A program made the translations under genes and the position numbers. From Phycisphaera sp. (GTDB lineage Bacteria > Planctomycetota > Phycisphaerae > Phycisphaerales > UBA1924), in the NCBI GenBank assembly GCA_003712165.1, contig RHLH01000001.1:1302001-1366000 (forward strand): a DNA stretch of 64,000 nucleotides, given 5' to 3'. The notes below the pieces were generated by a model. That model saw nothing but the letters and a program-made list of their open reading frames with translations. It was not told the DNA's origin and ran no database searches. Of this stretch, positions 25,468-34,336 are shown piece after piece (the first letter of the stretch is position 1; every line of letters begins with the position of its first letter).

Positions 25468-25995
25468 ATGACACAGCGACCGACTCTGACTGGAATTGAG
25501 CAGACGTTCGATGAGAACGAACTGATCGTCTCCAAGACCGATCTGAAGGGGCGGCTTACCTATGTAAACTCGGTCTTCCTCCGGGTTTCTGGCTTTGAAG
25601 AGCACGAGGTTCTCGGCAAGGCACATAACATCATTCGTCACCCGGATATGCCCCGCGGTGTGTTTAGGCTGCTCTGGGACACGATCCAGGACGAGAAAGA
25701 GCTCTTCTGCTACGTGAACAACCGTTGCAAGAACGGGGATAATTACTGGGTATTCGCGCATGTGACACCGTCGTATGGCATCCACGGCAACGTGGTCGGG
25801 TATCACTCGAATCGACGTAAGCCGACGGAGTCGGCTCTCAACATCGTCAAGCCGATCTACGACGAGATGCTCGCCGAGGAGCGGAAGCACCGCTTGCCTC
25901 ATGAGCAGTGGGGGGCGTCGTACCCGATTCTGCTCTCAAAACTCGAAGAGATCGGTAAGACGTACGAAGAGTTCATTTTCGATATCTGTATGTGA
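25468..25995 (+). CDS. PAS-domain sensor protein (Aer-like)
   Basis: A 175-residue soluble protein with one PAS domain: '[20 protein letters not shown]', '[20 protein letters not shown]' and '[14 protein letters not shown]'. This is the Aer/energy-taxis PAS type, which usually holds FAD, and no membrane segment is present. A helical tail follows. The next gene is a chemoreceptor signalling protein without its own sensor or membrane helix, so the two probably form a split cytoplasmic redox or energy receptor. Confidence 0.88.
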   Translation: MTQRPTLTGIEQTFDENELIVSKTDLKGRLTYVNSVFLRVSGFEEHEVLGKAHNIIRHPDMPRGVFRLLWDTIQDEKELFCYVNNRCKNGDNYWVFAHVTPSYGIHGNVVGYHSNRRKPTESALNIVKPIYDEMLAEERKHRLPHEQWGASYPILLSKLEEIGKTYEEFIFDICM

Positions 25996-26006
25996 AAGAT
26001 TTCCCC

Positions 26007-27236
26007 ATGAACACAGGTACTAACAGCAAAGAGTGCAACGACAACGCTCCAGAAGGAGTGAGTGCCGATACGAAATCGATGAACGATTGGATAAACACGA
26101 TCACAAATGTGTGCAAGGCGGCGGCCTCGGGTGATCTTGAGTCGCGTATTCTGAATATCGAGACGGATCACGAAATGGCGCCGATGATGAACGCGATCAA
26201 TGACACGCTCGATCTCGCTGACGCATATGTTCGTGAATCGTCGACGGCTCTGGCGTATGCTGGGGGGAGTAAGTTCTACAGGAAGGTACTCCCGGTTGGC
26301 CTTGTAGGGACATATCGAGCATCTGCGCTCACTACTAATGATACAATTAGTACAATGGACCAAAATGCTCGCGACCTTGAGAACACGAGACGTGAAATAG
26401 CTGAGGCACAAGTGCGTGCGCGTCAAGAGGCTAATGAGAAACTTCAAGAAGGAATTGGATCGATTACAGGCCAGCTTGATCAGGGGGCTCAGCAGATCGC
26501 ACACGCCAGCCAGTCGCTTGCGACAGGTGCGACAGAGCAGGCCGCGAGCCTTGAGGAGATCAATGCTTCTCTAGAAGAGATGGCGAGCACAACAAGGAAC
26601 AACGCCGAGAACACGCAGTTGGCTTCTCGCCTTGCCAACGAATCTCGCAGCGCGACCGAGCATGGCCAGAAGCAGATGTTCACCATGAGCGAAGCGATGG
26701 ATCAGATCAGCGACTCGAGCACTGAGATCAGCAAGATCATCAAGGTGATCGATGAGATCGCGTTCCAGACCAACCTCCTGGCACTGAACGCGGCGGTCGA
26801 GGCGGCTCGCGCTGGAGAAGCGGGCAAGGGGTTCGCTGTAGTTGCGGACGAGGTGAGGAATCTGGCACAGCGTTCTGCTGAGGCTGCCAAGAACACGGCC
26901 TCGATGATCGAAGAGTCCAACAGCCGAGCTTTGTCCGGAGTGACGATTTGCAAGAGCGTTGTTGAAGCCCTCGACGAAATCGGAGAAAGCGCCCGCAAAA
27001 CAGACGAACTTCTCAGTGAGATCACGGCTGTATCCAAGGACCAGGCTGCCGGCATCGAGCAGATCAATTCCGGTGTAACCGAACTCGACAAGGTCACGCA
27101 GCAGAACGCTGCAAACGCCGAGGAGATGGCGGCGAGCGCTCAGGAAACAGCTGCCCAGGTCACGTCGCTCAACGAGACGGTGAAAAAATTCACTGCCCGG
27201 GATAACAGTGATTCGGAGTTCTCACTGACGGCCTAA
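26007..27236 (+). CDS. cytoplasmic methyl-accepting chemotaxis protein
   Basis: A 409-residue chemoreceptor with no membrane helix. Residues about 20-125 hold HAMP-like helices ('[20 protein letters not shown]'). A long coiled coil carries the hairpin tip '[20 protein letters not shown]' and '[20 protein letters not shown]', which contacts CheA/CheW. Gln/Glu-rich heptads ([31 protein letters not shown]) are candidate methylation sites. ATG 26007 is used; GTG 25992 would overlap the PAS stop and is also possible. No cheA or cheW is in the window. Confidence 0.93.
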   Translation: MNTGTNSKECNDNAPEGVSADTKSMNDWINTITNVCKAAASGDLESRILNIETDHEMAPMMNAINDTLDLADAYVRESSTALAYAGGSKFYRKVLPVGLVGTYRASALTTNDTISTMDQNARDLENTRREIAEAQVRARQEANEKLQEGIGSITGQLDQGAQQIAHASQSLATGATEQAASLEEINASLEEMASTTRNNAENTQLASRLANESRSATEHGQKQMFTMSEAMDQISDSSTEISKIIKVIDEIAFQTNLLALNAAVEAARAGEAGKGFAVVADEVRNLAQRSAEAAKNTASMIEESNSRALSGVTICKSVVEALDEIGESARKTDELLSEITAVSKDQAAGIEQINSGVTELDKVTQQNAANAEEMAASAQETAAQVTSLNETVKKFTARDNSDSEFSLTA

Positions 27237-27260
27237 CTACACTCATTAGGTTCAACTTGG

Positions 27261-27293
27261 GCACCGAGCAGGGTACCTGCTCGGTGTCTGTTT
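27261..27293 (+). terminator. intrinsic terminator after the chemoreceptor
   Basis: CACCGAGCAGG (27262-27272) and CCTGCTCGGTG (27276-27286) make an 11-bp stem, followed by TCTGTTTC. Confidence 0.75.
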
Positions 27294-27356
27294 CTGCGCA
27301 CCAATTAGCGCTGGTAAACAAGCGAAAGCCGAGTCCCTGTTGGCAACAATCCACCA

Positions 27357-28790
27357 ATGGAACCCATCAGCGTTTTCGACATTTTCAAGATTGGGATTGG
27401 CCCCTCAAGTTCGCACACACTGGGGCCCTGGCGTGCTGCGCAGAAGTTCCTCAAGCAGCTTCGGGGATCCGATGAATTCGAACGGGTGGTCAGGGTCAGA
27501 ACGGATCTGTTTGGGTCCCTCGCGAAGACTGGGCACGGGCACGGGACTGGAGTGGCGGTGATACTCGCCCTCTCGGGCGAGGACTTCAGAACGTGCAGCA
27601 CGGTCGGTGTTGAAAGTCGGGCGAGCGCGATCGCAGCCTCGGGCGTGCTGGCGCTCGGTGGAGAGCGTGATGTTTCTTTCAGCCTTGCCGAGGATATCGT
27701 CTGGCACATGGACGAGCGGCTCGACTTTCACACGAACGGCATCCGGTTCACTGCATACCTCGATGGCGGCGCCGAACGCGAGGAGACGTACTTCTCAGTT
27801 GGTGGCGGCTTTGTTGTACAGGAAAGCTACGAGCCCAACGAGCACAGGAGCGTTGAACTGCCTTTCCCGATCGAGCGGGCGGAGCAGATCAGCAGGACTT
27901 GCCTTGAAAAGAGCTGGTCGATCCCGCAACTGGTGATGCAGAATGAGTTGGTGTGGCAGTCCGAACAAGAGACCGAGAAGGGTCTTGTCAACATGTGGCG
28001 CGTGATGCTCGAGAGTATCTACCGGGGGTGTCACACGGAGGGAACGCTGCCCGGGGGACTGGATGTCGTTCGGCGAGCGGCTCGCATGAACCGGAAGATG
28101 CTGGGCGATGTGCCGGGCAACACGCCAGAGGCAACGATCGAGCAGTGGCTCGGTTCGATCGCCAAGAGCACGAATGACTTCACCAAGATCAACCGCTGGG
28201 TGAGCACGTTCGCGCTCGCGGTCAACGAAGAGAACGCATGCTTCGGACGCGTGGTGACCGCGCCAACGAACGGGGCGGCTGGCGTGATCCCGGCGGTGCT
28301 TATGTACTACTGGTGTTTCTACGAGGACTCCAACGAGCAGGGTGTGATCGAATTCCTGCTTACGGCGGGTGAGATTGGGAGCCTTTTCAAGAAAGGCGCC
28401 ACGATCTCGGCGGCGATGGGAGGGTGCCAAGCGGAGATTGGTGTGTCGAGCGCGATGGCCGCGGCGGGCCTTGCTCATTGTCTCGGCGGGACGGTCGAGC
28501 AGTGTCTGATGGCCGCGGAGATTGCGATGGAGCACCATCTCGGGCTGACCTGCGATCCTGCGGGGGGCTTGGTCCAGATTCCCTGTATCGAGCGGAACAC
28601 GATGGGGGCGATCAAGGCGATCACCGCGGCGAATATAGCCATCGGCAGCGATCCGTCCGAGGCGCGTGTGTCGCTGGATGACGCCATTAAGACGATGTGG
28701 GAGACTGCCCAGGATATGGCCACCAAGTACAAGGAAACCGCCGAGGGCGGGCTCGCTCTGAACGTGAGTGTGCGTGTTCCAGAGTGCTGA
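27357..28790 (+). CDS. sdaA: L-serine ammonia-lyase (iron-sulfur serine dehydratase)
   Basis: A 477-residue single-chain L-serine dehydratase that deaminates serine to pyruvate. The N-terminal beta domain starts '[20 protein letters not shown]'. The catalytic alpha domain has '[17 protein letters not shown]' and the three Cys that should hold the 4Fe-4S cluster, in 'GGCQAEIG', 'GLTCDPAGG' and 'QIPCIERN'. Length and order match the one-chain bacterial type. It appears monocistronic. Confidence 0.96.
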   Translation: MEPISVFDIFKIGIGPSSSHTLGPWRAAQKFLKQLRGSDEFERVVRVRTDLFGSLAKTGHGHGTGVAVILALSGEDFRTCSTVGVESRASAIAASGVLALGGERDVSFSLAEDIVWHMDERLDFHTNGIRFTAYLDGGAEREETYFSVGGGFVVQESYEPNEHRSVELPFPIERAEQISRTCLEKSWSIPQLVMQNELVWQSEQETEKGLVNMWRVMLESIYRGCHTEGTLPGGLDVVRRAARMNRKMLGDVPGNTPEATIEQWLGSIAKSTNDFTKINRWVSTFALAVNEENACFGRVVTAPTNGAAGVIPAVLMYYWCFYEDSNEQGVIEFLLTAGEIGSLFKKGATISAAMGGCQAEIGVSSAMAAAGLAHCLGGTVEQCLMAAEIAMEHHLGLTCDPAGGLVQIPCIERNTMGAIKAITAANIAIGSDPSEARVSLDDAIKTMWETAQDMATKYKETAEGGLALNVSVRVPEC

Positions 28791-28899
28791 TCTTGCGAAT
28801 CTGAGAAAATCTGTCGCCGGGTGTCGTTGCCGGCAGTGTTCTCCGGATGTTCTTGTGACCGCTGATGACGCGGGCATCACATGACTGAGGGAGAAAGAC

Positions 28900-29550
28900 A
28901 TGAATACCTACCAGAAGCTCACCGCAGCAGCCATCGCGACAGTTTGTACCGCTTCATCGGCGCAGGTTGTCCTGAACGAAGACCTGACCGGGCCAGTCGG
29001 GGCGGGCAACACCCCGCCTGACTGGTTCGCGTGGTCGGGTTCGGCGGACACCTGCGATGCATCGGGCCCATTCAACAATTCGGGCAACCCGTGGGTCCTT
29101 TCGCCCAACGGCGGCACGTTCGTCCGCGGAGGCTCGACCGGCACTGGCGTCAACGAAGCCATCGCGCAGAACCTGATCGGGTTCACCGCAGGGCAGTCTT
29201 ACACGGTCGAGTTCTGGCATACCAATCTCGGCTTCCAGCAGCCTGGTGGCTCGTGGACCGGCGCCGACGGTTTCTGGCGGTTCTATGCCGACGGCACCGC
29301 GTTCGGTGACGCGGTCACGCTTTCCAAGCAGACTCTCGCGGACGACGACATCGTCTGGACGTTTGGCTCTTTGAGCTTCGTCGCCCCAGCGGACGACTTC
29401 GAGTTGGCTATCGCTTCGCAGTTTGCGGGCGGCCCTGGCACCGCGGCATACATGGGCATTGACGGGGTTCGGATCAGGCCCATCCCGGCCCCGGCTTCGC
29501 TCTCTTTGCTCGCGGCTAGCGGGCTCTGTGCCTCGAGACGCAGGCGGTAA
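28900..29550 (+). CDS. exported protein with PEP-CTERM-like sorting tail
   Basis: A 216-residue protein with a signal peptide (MNTYQKLTAAAIATVCTASSAQ) and a beta-rich domain resembling carbohydrate-binding folds ('GGTFVRGGSTGTGVNEAIAQ', 'GFTAGQSYTVEFWHTN'). It ends 'IPAPASLSLLAASGLCASRRRR': a PxPAS start, a hydrophobic stretch and a basic end, the pattern of exosortase substrates in planctomycetes. It has a good GGGAGAAAG site and a terminator downstream. No exosortase is in the window. Confidence 0.8.
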   Translation: MNTYQKLTAAAIATVCTASSAQVVLNEDLTGPVGAGNTPPDWFAWSGSADTCDASGPFNNSGNPWVLSPNGGTFVRGGSTGTGVNEAIAQNLIGFTAGQSYTVEFWHTNLGFQQPGGSWTGADGFWRFYADGTAFGDAVTLSKQTLADDDIVWTFGSLSFVAPADDFELAIASQFAGGPGTAAYMGIDGVRIRPIPAPASLSLLAASGLCASRRRR

Positions 29551-29975
29551 CGGATCAGAATGTGACGGGTCTCGCCCTCCTGAATGGAAGTAGGGAGGGC
29601 GGGGCCGGCCGCATCGCGCAAATTCAGCCCCTCGGACTCCCCGTCCGAGGGGTTTGTCGTTGCAGAAATCACGCTTGCTGGGCGGATCGGTCGGAACGGG
29701 TTGGCGTCGGGGGCCGGTCGCGGTAAGGTGGTGTCACCTTGGGACGGGCGAGATCGGTGGTGGGCCGACCCTGTGCCGAACAGCGTGGATACGGATCGGT
29801 TGGCCGGTGACTCCGGTTTGTTTCGTCGCGCTCATATTTCTATCTCTAAAGAAAATTGAATTTATTGGGAAGCCCCCTGCAACGAATGTCCTCGGGCTCC
29901 CAACGAAAGAAACGGTTCGGGCAAAGATGACGGGCTGTCGCAGGTGGCGCATCCTGCGGTTCGGGAGCTCCAGCA
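29551..29975. other. 425-base intergenic region before the TPR-ExbBD operon
   Basis: This stretch has no convincing gene. It holds a GCCCTCC/GGAGGGC hairpin (29574-29600), a strong terminator at 29628-29655, an AAGGTG-gtgt-CACCTT inverted repeat (29725-29740) and an AT-rich block (29831-29870). Within the block TTGTTT (29818-29823) and TATCTC (29841-29846), 17 bases apart, are a weak promoter candidate. Confidence 0.5.
29628..29655 (+). terminator. intrinsic terminator after the PEP-CTERM-like gene
   Basis: CCCCTCGGAC and GTCCGAGGGG form a 10-bp stem with a 5-base loop, followed by TTT. Confidence 0.75.
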
Positions 29976-32900
29976 ATGAACAAGAGTCGTGTCCTTACTC
30001 ACCTGATCGTCGTTGTCGCCGGGCTCGCTTGCGCGTCGCCCTCGCAAGCGCAGGATTCGAGACAGCCCGTCGATACCTACAACGCCGCGTCGGGCATGCT
30101 CAGCCGGGGTCTCGATGACCTGGCGATCGAGGAGTACGAGAAGTTCATTGATAGGTACCCGGATCATGAGCTGGCGGATCAGGCGAGGTACGGGCTAGCC
30201 GTCGCTGCGAGCCGGCTCGGGCGGCACCAAGAGGTCGTCGATGCGCTCGAGCCGGTCGTCGGGAAGAACCGTTTCCAGTTCGCGATGGAATCTGCATTGC
30301 TTTCGGCGCAGAGCAGGCTCGCGCTCGGAGAGCCCCGCGAGGCGGCGACACTTCTTGAGCGAGTGACCGGACGCCATGATTCTCACAAGCTGATGCCCCA
30401 GGCTTCGGCGCTGCTCGTCGAGGCGCGGTACCGATCCGGGCAGGCCGACCGGGCGATCGATTCGTATGAAGAGTACGAAGGCTTGCTCTCGGGTGCACCC
30501 GGTGAGAGGGCTTCGTACTTTGCTGGTCTCTCTGAAGCCAAGCTTGGCAGGCACGCAGAAGCCGCTGATCGGTTCGGTAGGATCGGCAGGAGCGGGTCCG
30601 TTCTCGCGGGGCAGGCGCTGCTGGCGCAGGGCAGGAGTCTGCAGGCGATCGGCAGGCTCGATGAGGCGTTGAACGCATACGAACGAGCCGCGGCGAAGTC
30701 TGGATCGTTATCGCAGTTCGAAGCCAAGTTGGGCACCGCGCAAGTGCTCTCCGACCTGGGTCGGCAGACTGAAGCGAGTGAGGTGCTCGATTCGATCAGT
30801 CGGGGCGTGCTCAACGAGCGCGCTCAGAGCAGGCTCGATCTCGAGCTTGGCCGCGTCTCGACGCTCCTTGGTGAGTATGACTCGGCGACGCGTACGCTCA
30901 GGCGGGTCGAGTCAGATGGGCCTGAGGATCTCCGCGATGACGCGACGTATTGGCACGCGCGAGCGCTCTCGGAATCAGGTGAACCCGGGCGCGCAGCCGA
31001 TCTGCTCGAGGACGCCGTCGATGAGTTTCCCCGGTCGGAGTTGCTCCCTGAGATGACGTACGAGCTTGGCATCGCGCAGGGCAAGGCTGGCGATCACGAG
31101 GAAGCGATCAGGACTCTGCGCGGGTTCAAGGATGAGTTCCGCGGTCATTCGCTTGAGAATCAGGCGCTGCTCGCAGCTGCTTCGTTTGCGCAGAACGCCA
31201 ACGACCTGACCACCGCGAGCAGGCTCGCAGAAGAAGCTGCGGACGGGCTAGAGGGAGACTCCGGGATCCAGGCGAGGTTCCTTTCTGCCGAGAGCGCGTA
31301 TCAACAGGGGGAGTACCCGGCCGCGGCGCGTCAGTTTGCGAGACTTGCCGACGAGATCCCCGATGGTCACAAGCTCGAGAGCATGGTTATTTACAGGCTT
31401 GGTATGAGCCTGCGGCAGATCGGTGAGACCGACGCCGCGACGCAGACGCTTCGCGACCTGTTCGAGACAACTCGGGATGTCGATCAGTACAAGGCGGGCC
31501 TACTTGCGCTGGGCGACATGGCTTACAACGCCGAGCGGTGGGAAGAAGCCGCAGAGTGGCTCGGGCGGTACGTCGTCCTCGGGCAGGATGCACCCTCGTG
31601 GAGCGGCTCGGCACTGCGCCTCGGGCTTGCTTACGCCAAGGCGGGTGACCGCCGAGCTGCGTTGGGTGTATTTGATGAGATTCTCGCTTCAGGGACTGAT
31701 GACGAAACGAGCGCACGAGCCGCTTACGAACTCGGGCTGGTGCATCTTGATCTAGAGGATCGCGAGAGCGCGGCTCGTTCGTTCGAACTGGCGTCGAGGC
31801 TCGGTGATGATGAGGTTGCTGGTTACGCGCTGCGTCAGCTAGCGCAATTGGCGCGAGAGGCTGGCGATGATGCGAGGGCGGCTGAGTACTTCGCGGAAGC
31901 GGCGGATTCGTCAGAAGGAGAACTCGCCGGCGCGACTGTGCTTGAGCAAGGCAGGGCGCTTCTTTCTGCGGGTTCGTATGAGCAGGCGTTGCGTGTGCTC
32001 GGGGAGTTGGCGGAGAATGCGGACGAGTCATCTGTTCGCGAGCAGGCGCGGGCGCTGGGCGTGATCGCAGCATCCCGCTCTGGAGATCACGAGCTCGCGG
32101 CCGATCTCTCGGATGGGTATGAGCGGTCACGGGGCACGATCTCTGAGCTTGATGACCAGACCGCGGCAACCGTTCTCTATGAACGAGGCCGATCGCTTGT
32201 GGCGCTCGAGCGTCCTGAAGATGCAGAGGCTTGCTTTAAAGCTCTGGTCAGCCGCTACTCCGAGAGCCGACTCGCAGCCCACACCGGGCTCGAACTCGCG
32301 GTCCTCGCGATGTCACAAGAGCGATTCGAGGACGCTGCGAATTACTGCGCGAACGTGCTGCTCGATACAGAAGACGTTGATCCGTCGGTCGTCGATCAGA
32401 CGCGGTACAGGCTTGGTGTGAGCGCAAGGGCTTTGGATGAACACATCCAAGCGATCGATGCGCTCTACCCGCTCGCTGTACGAGAGCCGGCTGACAGGCT
32501 GAGTGCTTCGGCGGCATTACTCGCGGGTGAGTCGAATCTGTCGCTCGGGAAGCTCTCAGAAGCACAGGCTCTGTTCGAGATCGCTGCGGACTTCGATGAC
32601 GACTCGATCAGGCCTGTCGCGATGCTCAGGCTCGGCGAGGTGTTCGGCGGGCTTCAGTACTGGGCGAGGGCTGAAGAGATGTATCAGGACTTTCTCGACG
32701 AATATCCAGAAGATGATCGCGCTTACCTGGCGCTCTTCGGCAGCTCCTGGGCAAAGGAGAACCAGGGCCGACACGACGAGGCGATCGAGGGATACACGGA
32801 GGTCATCGAGTCGCACGACGGCGAGACCGCGGCGCGGGCGCAGTTTCAGATCGGTGAGTGCCTGTTCGCGCAAGGGGATCACGAGGAGGCTGTCAAGGCG

Positions 32901-33110
32901 TTCCTCCGTGTCGATCTCGTGTACGCGTATCCGCAGTGGAGCGCCGCGGCGCTCTACGAAGCGGGGCGGTGTTTCGAGGAGCTTGAGCGGATCGACGACG
33001 CGGTGAAGCAGTACACAGATGTGATCGAACGATTCAACGAGACCGATTGGGCATCGATGTCTGGACGCAGGCTCGACAGGCTGACGCCGCGTCTCGAGCA
33101 TGGCGGGTAA
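29976..33110 (+). CDS. large periplasmic TPR-repeat protein
   Basis: A 1044-residue exported protein with a signal peptide (MNKSRVLTHLIVVVAGLACASPSQAQ) and tandem TPR-type helix pairs over nearly its whole length, for example 'DLAIEEYEKFIDRYPDHELA', 'RLDEALNAYERAAAKSG' and 'YWARAEEMYQDFLDEYPEDD'. Many repeats resemble the YbgF/CpoB and BamD class of outer-membrane-associated TPRs. It is 15 bases upstream of the exbB-like gene and probably cotranscribed, so it may act as a periplasmic scaffold of the ExbBD-coupled system, as CpoB does with Tol-Pal. Confidence 0.88.
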   Translation: MNKSRVLTHLIVVVAGLACASPSQAQDSRQPVDTYNAASGMLSRGLDDLAIEEYEKFIDRYPDHELADQARYGLAVAASRLGRHQEVVDALEPVVGKNRFQFAMESALLSAQSRLALGEPREAATLLERVTGRHDSHKLMPQASALLVEARYRSGQADRAIDSYEEYEGLLSGAPGERASYFAGLSEAKLGRHAEAADRFGRIGRSGSVLAGQALLAQGRSLQAIGRLDEALNAYERAAAKSGSLSQFEAKLGTAQVLSDLGRQTEASEVLDSISRGVLNERAQSRLDLELGRVSTLLGEYDSATRTLRRVESDGPEDLRDDATYWHARALSESGEPGRAADLLEDAVDEFPRSELLPEMTYELGIAQGKAGDHEEAIRTLRGFKDEFRGHSLENQALLAAASFAQNANDLTTASRLAEEAADGLEGDSGIQARFLSAESAYQQGEYPAAARQFARLADEIPDGHKLESMVIYRLGMSLRQIGETDAATQTLRDLFETTRDVDQYKAGLLALGDMAYNAERWEEAAEWLGRYVVLGQDAPSWSGSALRLGLAYAKAGDRRAALGVFDEILASGTDDETSARAAYELGLVHLDLEDRESAARSFELASRLGDDEVAGYALRQLAQLAREAGDDARAAEYFAEAADSSEGELAGATVLEQGRALLSAGSYEQALRVLGELAENADESSVREQARALGVIAASRSGDHELAADLSDGYERSRGTISELDDQTAATVLYERGRSLVALERPEDAEACFKALVSRYSESRLAAHTGLELAVLAMSQERFEDAANYCANVLLDTEDVDPSVVDQTRYRLGVSARALDEHIQAIDALYPLAVREPADRLSASAALLAGESNLSLGKLSEAQALFEIAADFDDDSIRPVAMLRLGEVFGGLQYWARAEEMYQDFLDEYPEDDRAYLALFGSSWAKENQGRHDEAIEGYTEVIESHDGETAARAQFQIGECLFAQGDHEEAVKAFLRVDLVYAYPQWSAAALYEAGRCFEELERIDDAVKQYTDVIERFNETDWASMSGRRLDRLTPRLEHGG

Positions 33111-33125
33111 TCAGAAAGGAACTAT

Positions 33126-33902
33126 GTGGTGGATACGGTGATGCTCTACACGCTCGCGCAGGAGGCGGCCGCGACAGAGGCTGCGGATGTCGCGGTGAAC
33201 TCGGTCTGGGACTTCGCGATCAAGGGCGGCTGGATGATGGTGCCCATCGCGATCTGCTCATTGGTGATCGTGACTGTCGCGGTTGAACGCGCGATCGTGC
33301 TTCGTAAGAAACAGGTTATTCCGGAGGGCTTCGCTTCCGGTCTCTGGCCAGTCCTTGAACGTGGTGAGCGGGGTAGAGACGAGGCGGTCAACTACTGCAA
33401 GCAGTCAGGCAGCCCGATCGGCAGGACGGTCCTAGGAGGAGTCGAGCGCATCGGCCGGCCTATGGAGTCTATCGAGAAGCACATGGTCGCTTCGGGAGAG
33501 CACGAGATATTCATGCTTCGTCGCAGGCTGAGGGCGCTCTCGGTCGTAGCGGCGATCGCGCCGCTTCTTGGTCTCGTGGGAACGATCTTCGGCATGATCA
33601 AGGCCTTCCAGACCGTCGCGCTATCGGGCGAGGCGCTTGGCAAGACTGAACTGCTCGCAGAGGGCATCTACGAGGCGATGATCACTACCGCGGCGGGGCT
33701 CGTTGTGGCGATCCCGGCGCTGGTGATCTACCACTGGTTCAGCGGGCGGATCGAGAATCTTACTCGCGAGATGGACGCGGTCTGCCTGGACGCGGTTGAG
33801 ACGATCGCGAAAGCGACCGGTCAGGCTGACGACGTGAATGACGAAGATCACGAGGGCGTGGTCGCGGAGCCGTTCGCGGTTCGCGGCGGCGCGATCGGCT
33901 GA
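33126..33902 (+). CDS. MotA/TolQ/ExbB proton-channel family protein
   Basis: A 258-residue protein with the three-helix TolQ/ExbB layout. Helix 1 is 'GWMMVPIAICSLVIVTVAVE', a cytoplasmic loop follows, helix 2 is 'LSVVAAIAPLLGLVGTIFGM' and helix 3 is 'AMITTAAGLVVAIPALVIYH'. The 'GLVGTIFGMI' and 'TTAAGLVVAIPA' segments are the family core that lines the proton path. Start GTG 33126 follows AAAGGA. Together with the ExbD-like protein it should power the large protein encoded downstream. Confidence 0.93.
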   Translation: MVDTVMLYTLAQEAAATEAADVAVNSVWDFAIKGGWMMVPIAICSLVIVTVAVERAIVLRKKQVIPEGFASGLWPVLERGERGRDEAVNYCKQSGSPIGRTVLGGVERIGRPMESIEKHMVASGEHEIFMLRRRLRALSVVAAIAPLLGLVGTIFGMIKAFQTVALSGEALGKTELLAEGIYEAMITTAAGLVVAIPALVIYHWFSGRIENLTREMDAVCLDAVETIAKATGQADDVNDEDHEGVVAEPFAVRGGAIG

Positions 33903-33912
33903 GGGAGCACCG

Positions 33913-34326
33913 ATGCTATTGAAAGCTAAAGCATCCGACACGACACCCTCGATTGAGCTCACGCCGATCATTGATATCGTGTTCCTTCTGCTGATCTTCT
34001 TCCTTGTTGCGACGACGTTTCAGCAGTCCGAGCGCGAGATGCAGATCGCGTTGCCCGAAGCGGAGAGCGGGGGGCCGATCTCCGTCACGCTCCGCGAACT
34101 CATCGTGAATGTGCAGGACGACGGCGCGATCATCGTGAGCGGCAGGACGGTCAGCGAGGATGATCTCCGTTCGATCGTGACCGAAGCGGTCGCCGCGAAC
34201 CCCGAGCAGAAGGTGACGATCAGAGCGGACAGAAACGCGACGTACGACCAGGTCGTGGGTGTGCTCGATGCGTGCAAGGCGTCTGGAATCCAGGAGCCAT
34301 ACCTGGACACAGTTCCGACGAGATAG
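33913..34326 (+). CDS. ExbD/TolR-family biopolymer transport protein
   Basis: A 137-residue bitopic protein. The membrane helix 'IELTPIIDIVFLLLIFFLVA' carries the conserved Asp (residue 21) that takes up protons in ExbD/TolR, and the rest is a compact periplasmic domain ('VTIRADRNATYDQVVGVLDA'). ATG 33913 is preceded by GAGGGA. It sits 10 bases after exbB-like and 10 before the fusion protein gene. Confidence 0.93.
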   Translation: MLLKAKASDTTPSIELTPIIDIVFLLLIFFLVATTFQQSEREMQIALPEAESGGPISVTLRELIVNVQDDGAIIVSGRTVSEDDLRSIVTEAVAANPEQKVTIRADRNATYDQVVGVLDACKASGIQEPYLDTVPTR

Positions 34327-34336
34327 CGAGGGCGAG

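Noticed and set aside
27795-28901. Open minus-strand frame of 368 codons
   Set aside because: Antisense to sdaA, which is complete with its cluster cysteines.
29654-30118. Plus-strand frame of 154 codons overlapping the TPR gene start
   Set aside because: No ribosome site or motif, and it runs across a terminator region and the TPR signal peptide.
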